In this document: positions 57,601 through 64,000 of the stretch, piece after piece
Layout: the number at the start of each line of letters is the position of its first letter
How positions within the stretch are numbered: position 1 is the stretch's first letter
Origin: Corbicula japonica
Taxonomy: Eukaryota > Mollusca > Bivalvia > Venerida > Cyrenidae
DNA length: 64,000 bases
Reading direction: 5' to 3'
NCBI GenBank assembly: GCA_038501625.1
Contig: JAZAYU010000005.1
Coordinates: forward strand, 12,239,484-12,303,483
Program-made: the position numbers and the translations under genes
The notes under the pieces: generated by a model
The model's input: the letters and a program-made list of their open reading frames with translations, nothing else
Database searches by the model: none
What the model was told of the DNA's origin: nothing

Positions 57601-58836
57601 TACTCTATAGTTATAAAAATATTGCAATATCCAGTGACATAAAAAGCAGTTTTGCATTCTCTATAATAAAAAGTATTGCAATACCCTGTTCACATGACAA
57701 GCAGACTTGCATACTCTTTATTTGTAAGTACTGTATTATGCTTTCACATTACAATTATCATGTATCTGATTGGTTGAAATAGTCTCAATTTCAACCAATC
57801 AGATGAGTGATATTTGAGACAGGTCTGCAATCTTAGTTTTATGAAGATGGAAAAAGGTAACTCTGGCTGTTACAATATGACTGTACAGTAAATATGGTTA
57901 CCTTGTGAATGTCAGACTTGTACAACTCTCCTTTCCTTGATCTCCCAGATCTGTTAAAAACAGAATATCATAATTAACTAAGCTTCAAAATTCAAACCTT
58001 GTTTTTTCAAAATTCAAACCTTGTTTTATGTAAATCTGATCTTTTAACTGCAGTAATTTAATATTTGTTTTTTATTTTAATTAAAAATTTCTTTACCCTT
58101 TCCTCCATATACACGTGAACCCCTGTATGGCATGTGTGGAAAGTGTAGATCCAGATCAGCCAGCACACCTGCACCATCTGATCAGGATCTACAGTTTGCT
58201 TTAAAATTCATTACGTAATTTCTGACCAAGAAACGATAGTGCAGATCCTGATCAGATGGCTTGGATGTGCGAGCTGATCTACACCATTTGCTAAAGCCTA
58301 TATATAATTATAGAGTAAAGGGTTAAATAAAATTATCTAGGTTCAAAATTTATCTAATTAAAATCTGAACTTTGTAGTTATTTAAATATAAATTATTTCA
58401 TTAAAAACTTTGAAATCAATCTCATATTTAACACTTGTTGTAAGCAAAAAGTATATTGTTTCAAGTATTTTATGGCCTTAAACATTGTTATATGTTGTAT
58501 GTCCAATGTATGAACAGTATTAACCCTTTCCTGTATAGATACACCATTATTGCTAGGGCGAACAGTTTAGATCCAGATCAGCCGGCACATCCATGCCGTC
58601 TGATCAGGATCTAAACTGTTCGCTTTTTGATTCATTAGGTAATTTCTGACCAAAATGCAACCAGTGCACATCCTGATCAGACGGCACGGATTTGCCAGCT
58701 GATCTGGATCTACACTGGTCGCACATGCGTAAAAATGCGTATATATCAAAGAAAGGGTTAATAACAAATTAATACAAAAATAATACAAAAAAAATTCCAC
58801 AGAAAAAATATATTTAACCTACCTTCTGTTAACCAT
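54627..58836 (-). CDS. small acidic protein of unknown function (gene G)
   Basis: Five coding exons on the minus strand join in frame: 58836-58823, 57950-57902, 57177-57144, 56316-56252, 55181-54627, predicting 238 aa. The start has a strong context (CACCATGG) with an in-frame stop just upstream. The first 60 residues are basic and Ser/Gly-rich (MVNRRSGRSRKGELYKSD); the rest is strongly acidic, with runs such as ENLEEEEVSEKLENLE and a Lys/Glu-rich end. No signal peptide, membrane segment or known domain; it is probably disordered. Exon 5 could begin six bases later (55175) using the internal CAG. The introns carry pb-MITEs, FB pieces and a 56-bp repeat. I do not recognise the protein and infer no function. 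Confidence 0.7.
55266..55488. repeat. pb-MITE in gene G intron 4
   Basis: Left TTAACCCTTTCCTG; right end GGAAAGGGTTTA; hairpin 2 shortened by a deletion after CACGGATCTACAC. Confidence 0.9.
55795..55960. repeat. pb-MITE, decayed, gene G intron 4
   Basis: Hairpin pieces such as ATCTAGATCCAGATCAGCTG and TGTAGATCCAGATCAGAATG remain; termini lost. Confidence 0.6.
56402..56474. repeat. FB half element (single arm), gene G intron 3
   Basis: Only the left arm remains (CCTAAGGTTATAAAGC ... GGCTGAAATGGCGAC); no foldback partner follows. Confidence 0.8.
56749..56989. repeat. pb-MITE, full length, inverted orientation, gene G intron 3
   Basis: 241 bp with TTAA at both ends; one of the cleanest copies, with both hairpins almost uninterrupted. 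Confidence 0.93.
57206..57735. repeat. tandem repeat, ~56-bp unit, gene G intron 2
   Basis: About nine degenerate units containing CTTGCATACTCTATAGTTA and TATTGCAATATC. It generates the plus-strand open frame at 57370-57642, which is not a gene. Confidence 0.85.
57758..57846. repeat. FB element, shortened, gene G intron 2
   Basis: Core palindrome ATCTGATTGGTTGAAAT / ATTTCAACCAATCAGAT plus the right arm to TTAGTTTTATGAAGA; left outer arm lost. Confidence 0.75.
58093..58326. repeat. pb-MITE, diverged subfamily, gene G intron 1
   Basis: Left TTTACCCTTTCCTCC, right GTAAAGGGTTAA; central region shortened. Confidence 0.85.
58520..58761. repeat. pb-MITE, full length, gene G intron 1
   Basis: 242 bp, TTAA at both ends, ending about 60 bp downstream (in transcript sense) of the gene G first-exon donor. 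Confidence 0.93.
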
Positions 58837-59109
58837 GGTGTTTTAATACTGATTCATTTCAAATGAAAATATTACAACTGTGTAATTGTACTCTAAAATT
58901 TATTAAATATATCAAATGTATAAGTTGAGTTATTGCACACTTCAAAAAAAGTAAATAAAAAGATGCAGAAAAAAGATAAAAGTTGACAAAAAGCAAAAGA
59001 CTAGCACAAGGGTGTAAAGTTTCCTTTGTGAGTAAAAAAAACATACACTAACAGAAATGACGTAAACATTTTGAGCAAAGTTACAATGAGCCTTCCACAA
59101 GTTACAGTT

Positions 59110-59324
59110 TACCCTTTTACTCCATATATATGCCTTTTATAGCATGGGCAAACAGTGTAGATTCAAATCAGCCTGAACATCTGTGCCCTCTGATCAGGAT
59201 CTACACTGTTCAGTTCTTGGTCATAAATAACCTAATAAATCTAAAAGAGAACAGTACAGATCCTGATCAAATGGCACAGATGTGCTAACTGATAAGGATC
59301 TACCCTGTTTGCCAATGCAATTAA
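59110..59324. repeat. pb-MITE, diverged subfamily
   Basis: Left TTTACCCTTTTACTCC; the right end merges with the TTAA that starts the next copy. Confidence 0.8.
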
Positions 59325-59562
59325 CCCTTTCCTTTATAGATACACCTTTATTGCTAGGGCGAACAGTTTAGATCCAGATCAGCAGGCACATCCATGCCGT
59401 CTGATCAGGATCTAAACTGTTTGCTTTTTGATTTATTAGGCTATTTCTGACCAAAATGCGACCAGTGCAGATCCAGATCAGACGGCACGGATGTGCCAGC
59501 TGATCTGGATCTACACTGGTCGCACATGCGTAAAAATGTGTATATATCAAAGAAAGGGTTAA
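59321..59562. repeat. pb-MITE, full length, in the gene F 3' region
   Basis: 242 bp, TTAA at both ends. Read on the minus strand it contains AATAAA at 59437-59432 and 59352-59347, the first such hexamers I find downstream of the gene F stop. Confidence 0.92.
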
Positions 59563-59707
59563 AGGCATATATAAGGAGTAAAGGATTCAAGATTAGCAAA
59601 ATTTAGTATCTAAAGTTTGTAAAAAAAAACTTGTTTTGGCAAATGTGCAGTTCACAACAAATGTAAAGCAGAGGTAGCAAACAATGTACAAAAATGGTAA
59701 CATTTCT

Positions 59708-62700
59708 CTACGAAGGTTGGTGTGTCATTTCACGACCACGCAACGGTACTTGACGACCTCTTATAGTTAAATGTGGTCCTCCCATACTACGTGGATTTTG
59801 TCTACAATCACAATCTACAGGCCCGATATTGTGCGATATTTTGACAACTGGCTTTCTGGTGGGAAAATTTGACTTAAAATATTCTATCAAATCCTCTTCA
59901 GTAAGTAAGGTATAGCGTTCTTTGTGTTTCACAGTCTGCTCCTCGCATTTACAGTATCTGCATTTACAACATTGGCACTCAGGTATCAATTCATTTATTG
60001 CAGGTGCCTGCCCACCTGATGAGTTGGTCTCGGTAAAACCAGTAGATTTACGTGAAGCTTTCATCATTGCGTATCTTATTGTTCTGGGTATACCTAAAGT
60101 CAGCTCGTTAGCATTTCTATAATCCTTCAGCCGATACCCTCTGCCATGATCAGGTGGATTCCTCGTGAACAATTTTAACATAGTTTCCGCTCCAGCTGCA
60201 TGTTTTTTATGTGACATTATATCCAAAGCTTGTACTCCACTTAATTCCTTGCCTTTTAAGCAATGAGGCTGATTCACTGGTCGGCTAATGGATTTATGCT
60301 GATTTTCATTAACTGTACTTTCATTCTGATAAAATTTTGCATCACTGACTACTATCTGGAATTTTGGTGAGTCATCCTTGTCTCCTTCCTGTCGTGACTT
60401 CATTTCCTGTTCAATAAAAGCTCTTTCACTCTCACTGTCATCATAGCCATCTGCTTGAATTCCAGATTCTGAACTTAACCTTGACTTTGCTGAACTTAAC
60501 CTTGACTTTGCTGAACTTAACTTTGACCGTGGACTAACATTTTTTCTGCGTGCAATAAACACTTTTGACGGCTCTTTTCGTTCTTCGTCAGCGGTTTCTT
60601 GTGTTTGTTCCTCAATAAAATGTAATCGACGCTCGATATTTGTTAGCTTCTTCTCAATGCTATCCAATCTCTTGTGATCATGCTGGTCAGGGGGTTCATA
60701 GCTGGTTTATAAAAGCAAAGGGAAGAAAACACAGCTAACAGTAGTGAATTAGTAATAGAAAGCATAAGTGGCAGGGAAATTTTGAAGGTTTTTAGACCAT
60801 AATTATGTTCTTATAAGAGAATTAGAATCAATGACATCATATAAACTCTTTATTCTGTGGATATGCCTTTTACATCATGGGTGACCAGTGTAGACACATC
60901 AAATAGTGCAGAATGATGTGCCAGCTTATCAGGATCTACACTGTGTCCAAGGTTATAAAACTGAGCATGGAAACCAGTCTCAAATCTCAAGCATCTGATT
61001 GGCTGAAATGGCGACCAGTTGCCATTTTAGCCAATCAGATGCTTGAGATTTGAGACTGGTTTCCAATCTCAGTTTTATAACCATCAGCCCTGGTCACCCA
61101 TTTGATAAAAAGTGCATCATTCTATGGAGCATAAGGATCAAAGTGATTGTTACCAATTTTGTTTTCAAAGTAAATTTTGGGCTGGTTGATTTAAACTTGC
61201 AAAAGATATAACTAACAGAAACACTGTGAAAATATGCAAGTTTCTCCCAAAAAAGTTTTTTAGCATTTTTTATTTCCCACTGTATGTTGTGGTTGTTTTT
61301 TTTTCTTTAAGTTTTCCAATCAGAGAATATTTCATGGGTGTACCAACCTATGAGTGAAAATTAGCATATTTTCCCAAGGTTATTTCAAAATTTCCCTCTC
61401 AAAAAGAGTAAAGAAGTTAGTTTCAGTAAAATACCATCCTCCAGTGGGGCATGCCACAGGAAAATGTGTCTTTAAATGGCCAACATCAATCTTAGAAATG
61501 CCAGCTTAAAGTTCAGCAGAAAACTGGATCTTCACTGTTGGCAATGTGATAAAAGGCATATATATATATATGGAGTTAAGGGTTAAGTTCTTTTCAAATA
61601 AAGTAACAACTAAAATGTCAAAATATCTGCAAAGACACCTTTTTCTGTGACATGACCCAAGTGTTAGCAGCTATGATGTTTAGCTATTAAACAATGGTTA
61701 GCTATTAGTTATTGAGTCTGGAGATTTTATACAAGCTACTACCAGTAATAAAGATTGTTAACCCTTTCCTCGATAGACACACCTTTTTTGCATGGATGAA
61801 CAGTGTAGATCCAGATCAGCCGGCACATTTGTGCCGTCTGATCAGGATCTAAACTGTTCGCTTTTTGATTTGTTAGGTTATTTCTGACCAAAATGCCACC
61901 AGTGCAGATCCTGATCAGACGGCACGGATGTGCCGGCTGATCTGGATCTACACTGGTCCCACATGCGTAAAAATTTGTATTTATGGAGGAAAGGGTTAAA
62001 CAATGGTTAGCTATTAGTTATTGAGTTTGGAGATTTTATACAAGCTACTACCAGTAATAAAGATTGTTAATATCTCAATTTGATTCATAATTTGAAAAGT
62101 CTAAGTCTAGGTGTTTGGGGTTGCCAAGGTTGATTTTGACTCGCCAAGGTTGTTTTTTATTTTCTCACCATTTTGTTCCCCCAATAAAAGATTGCTGATT
62201 TTGTTATATGGCTTGACAAAATCTGTTCTGTTCTATTTAACAAACCTATAAACTGTCAACAGACTTTCCCACAGTGATGAATGCAGAGTAATATAATTGA
62301 ACTAGTGTTGCAGTGTTCTAAGAACCATAACCCTTGCTAAGACTTCCACAGATTTACTATTTAAGAAGCTCTGTTAGGTATTATAGGGGTATTGTTACGA
62401 TATTTTCGAACAAATACAATTTTCTTAAATGCTGTCAGAAACAAAAAGCATTTAAAATTCAATAGAAACTCTTGTTAATGATTTAAAACAATCATTTACA
62501 AGGTTTAAATATCAAACAAGAGGGCACTGGTGCTCACCTTAAGACATTAATACCCAAAAATATTTTAGCTCATCTCCCCCCCCCCTTCCTCCACACCACC
62601 ACATCTCTGGCACACATTTTTTTAACTGAGTGAATTGGCTTGAAGTACTTAAATAGAAGGTCTTAAAAAGAATGTTCTTGTGAATTTTTTTTTAAAAATC

Positions 62701-63697
62701 TGGATTGCCTTTTTTTGTATTAGAGACAATCGTTAGCATGATAATACCCCTTGAAAGAAAGCTCATTAAATCTCAGTTAGTGACTGTTTAAGCACTAAGA
62801 ACAGTTTATTGCATGTTCCCTAGTGTAATACAAGATCATATTGATGAGATTACAATGTACCTGCATTTCGTTTTATCTGGTAATTAATCTATCTCCATGG
62901 ATATGCCTTTAATCATATGGGCTAACATTGTAGATCTAGATCAGCTAGCACACCGATGCTGTCTGATCTAGATCTATACTGCTTCTCTAAACCCTGATAA
63001 GACTACCCTCATAGGAATTTGGATGCTAATCCCAAGCAGGTTCAACACTGGTAACAAATTTAACACTTGCCTCCATAAATACGCATTTTTACGCGTGTGC
63101 GACCAGTGTAGATCCAGATCAGCTGGCACATCCGTGCCGTCTTATCAGGATCTGCACTGGTAGCATTTTAGTCAGAAATAACCTAACGAATCAAAAAGCG
63201 AACATTGCAGATCCTGATCAGACAGCACGGATGTGCCAGCTGATCTTGATCTACACTGTTCGCCCACACAATAAAGATGTGTCTATGGAGGAAAGGGTTA
63301 ACAAACCTGTGCTTAGTTCTTAAAGAGTTAAAAGTAGGTTTTATAAAGTTAGCTCTAGTAAGCAGTGCTGAAGATTATGTAACTGTGATTTGAAACCAGT
63401 CTCAAATCTCAAGCATCTGATTGGCTTAAATGGCAAACGGATGCCATTTCAGCCAATCAGATACTTGAGATTTGAGACTGGTTTCCATTCTCAGTTATAT
63501 AATCTTGTGGCAGGTTTCACAGCAAAACAAACTGTTCTATATCAGTTCAAAACTTACCGAGATGCTGGGGAAGTTCTGCGAGCCAACTGAAGTTCTTGCA
63601 GCCGCCGGAGTTCTTCCTCCTCAACATGGTACTTGGCCTGAAGTCTGAGCTTGTTCCCCGACATGAAATACATACGGTCTACCCTGTGTGACACAAT
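59708..63697 (-). CDS. unrecognised protein with Cys-cluster C-terminus (gene F, 5' part outside window)
   Basis: Two exons are visible: 63697-63558 (140 nt, ends in phase 2 at CG|GTAAG) and 60701-59708 (994 nt, to TAG). They join as ...PASR-YEPPDQ..., giving the last 377 residues; the 5' exons lie beyond the window. The first exon encodes a helical Glu/Arg/Leu-rich segment (AKYHVEEEELRRLQELQ) that could form a coiled coil. The second starts with another helical stretch (KKLTNIERRLHFIEEQ), then a basic Ser-rich repeat (LSSAKSR twice), then a Cys cluster CQCCKCRYCKC at visible residues 289-299, and a later CDCR. The cluster could bind metal, but it matches no zinc-finger pattern I know. No signal peptide or membrane segment is visible in this part. 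Confidence 0.75.
60945..61089. repeat. FB palindromic element, full length, nested in decayed pb-MITE
   Basis: 145 bp, GTCCAAGG ... CCATCAGCC. Left flank CTGT, right flank CTGG: a possible 4-bp duplication with one change. Surrounding DNA (60845-61140) has pb-MITE hairpin pieces (GTGACCAGTGTAG, TATCAGGATCTACACTG). Confidence 0.9.
61500..61590. repeat. pb-MITE right-end fragment
   Basis: CTGGATCTTCACTGTTGGCA, a (TA)n tract and GGAGTTAAGGGTTAAG mark the end of a decayed copy. Confidence 0.6.
61687..61761. repeat. 75-bp direct repeat, left copy
   Basis: From TTAAACAATGG to AAGATTGTTAA. It matches 61996-62070 over 75 bp with one mismatch (GAGTCTGG versus GAGTTTGG). The two copies exactly bracket a pb-MITE. 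Confidence 0.95.
61758..61999. repeat. pb-MITE, full length, between the 75-bp direct repeats
   Basis: TTAA at 61758-61761 and 61996-61999; both hairpins nearly perfect (GCCGGCACATTTGTGCCG loop region in hairpin 1). Confidence 0.95.
61996..62070. repeat. 75-bp direct repeat, right copy
   Basis: Begins inside the terminal TTAA of the pb-MITE and ends AAGATTGTTAA; partner of 61687-61761. Confidence 0.95.
62885..63000. repeat. pb-MITE fragment
   Basis: ATCTCCATGGATATGCC at the left and a GATCTAGATCAGCTAGCAC hairpin; right half missing. Confidence 0.65.
63059..63301. repeat. pb-MITE, full length, inverted orientation
   Basis: 243 bp, TTAA at both ends (left terminus altered to TTAACACTTGCC). 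Confidence 0.92.
63367..63511. repeat. FB palindromic element
   Basis: Full length but with substitutions (GGCTTAAATGGCAAACGG at the centre). It ends about 47 bp from the gene F exon at 63558, on the donor side. Confidence 0.85.
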
Positions 63698-63710
63698 CTG
63701 TAAAATACAG

Positions 63711-63855
63711 GGTTGAAGGTTATAAAGCAGAGATTGTAAACCAGTCTAAAATCTCAAGCATTTGATTGGCTGAAATGGCGACTGGTCGCCATTTCAGCCA
63801 ATCAGATGCTTGTGATTTGAGACTGGTTTCTATGCTCAGTTTTATAACCTTGGGC
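63711..63855. repeat. FB palindromic element abutting the gene F splice acceptor
   Basis: 145 bp, GGTTGAAGG ... CCTTGGGC, with ACAG on both sides (63707-63710 and 63856-63859). It begins 12 nt upstream (transcript sense) of the acceptor AG at 63699-63698. Confidence 0.93.
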
Positions 63856-63953
63856 ACAGGCAATATGAGATGGTGAACAACACAGGAAAAGGCCTCTTTG
63901 GAACACTGAGATCATTTCTTGAAATGACAAGACTCTCTAAAAGCATTCTTTCT

Positions 63954-64000
63954 TTAACCCTTTCCTCCATATATATGCATTTTTACACATGTGCGACCAG
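63954..64000. repeat. pb-MITE, cut by window edge
   Basis: Starts TTAACCCTTTCCTCC and continues into the first hairpin (ACATGTGCGACCAG) at the last base. Confidence 0.85.

Larger units (their letters stand above)
60702..63557. other. gene F intron filled with repeats
   Basis: This 2.86 kb intron contains FB and pb-MITE copies, a (C)n run at about 62577, and no additional exon I can support. Confidence 0.5.

Noticed and set aside
58567..59568. Minus-strand open frames with CATSVDPDQ...LDPDQTA peptides (also near 49.4, 51.6 and 37.1 kb)
   Set aside because: They are translations of the pb-MITE and recur wherever the element occurs; no separate gene evidence.
61758..61999. Paired hairpins with TATATA ends considered as a structured or tRNA-derived RNA gene
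   Set aside because: The many copies with TTAA flanks and nested insertions are those of a MITE; no tRNA fold or RNA polymerase III boxes seen.

Overview
This window is animal nuclear DNA: AT-rich, with spliced genes bounded by GT/AG introns, large introns and dense short repeats. The gene set and repeats point to a mollusc, most likely a bivalve: tandem secreted tyrosinase-like genes, tandem cholinesterase-type carboxylesterases, PDCD5, and tandem arrays capped by short inverted repeats. I cannot name the species from sequence alone.

Layout. 1-9.8 kb holds no gene I can support, only repeats. Two tyrosinase-like genes lie head to tail on + (A 9,867-15,798; B 18,348-21,193). They share five coding exons with identical intron phases, so they are a tandem duplication. 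Convergent to them on - are two carboxylesterase genes (C 21,594-25,491; D 26,684-30,211), also with identical five-exon structures. PDCD5 follows on + (31,382-41,966, five exons, introns swollen by mobile elements). From 42 to 54.6 kb I see repeats only. On - are a small acidic orphan gene (G, 54,627-58,836) and the last two visible exons of an unrecognised gene (F, 59,708-63,697) whose 5' end lies beyond the window.

Two short repeat families dominate. 'FB' is a 93-146 bp near-perfect palindrome (ends GCCCAAGGTTAT / ATAACCTTCAGCC or ATAACCTTGGGC), found across the whole window, and several copies have apparent 4-bp target duplications. 'pb-MITE' is a 235-245 bp element (TTAA-CCCTTTCC ... GGAAAGGG-TTAA) with two internal hairpins. 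It occurs only from 37 kb rightward and is extremely dense from 44 to 64 kb; TTAA flanks plus CCC termini suggest a piggyBac-type MITE. A third architecture is short terminal inverted repeats enclosing 115-172 bp tandem arrays (38.5, 42.2, 45.6 and 46.5 kb).

Biology. All four tandem genes appear secreted. The most unusual point is that both tyrosinase-like proteins have altered copper ligands in opposite places: A keeps the CuA histidines but has Gln at the first CuB position, while B keeps the first two CuB histidines but has lost the CuA set. A also carries a roughly 420-residue Gly/Ser/Arg-rich tail with a 17-residue repeat. The esterases keep intact Ser-Glu-His triads and look active. Exon borders come from splice signals, reading frame and paralogue comparison; no transcript data were available.
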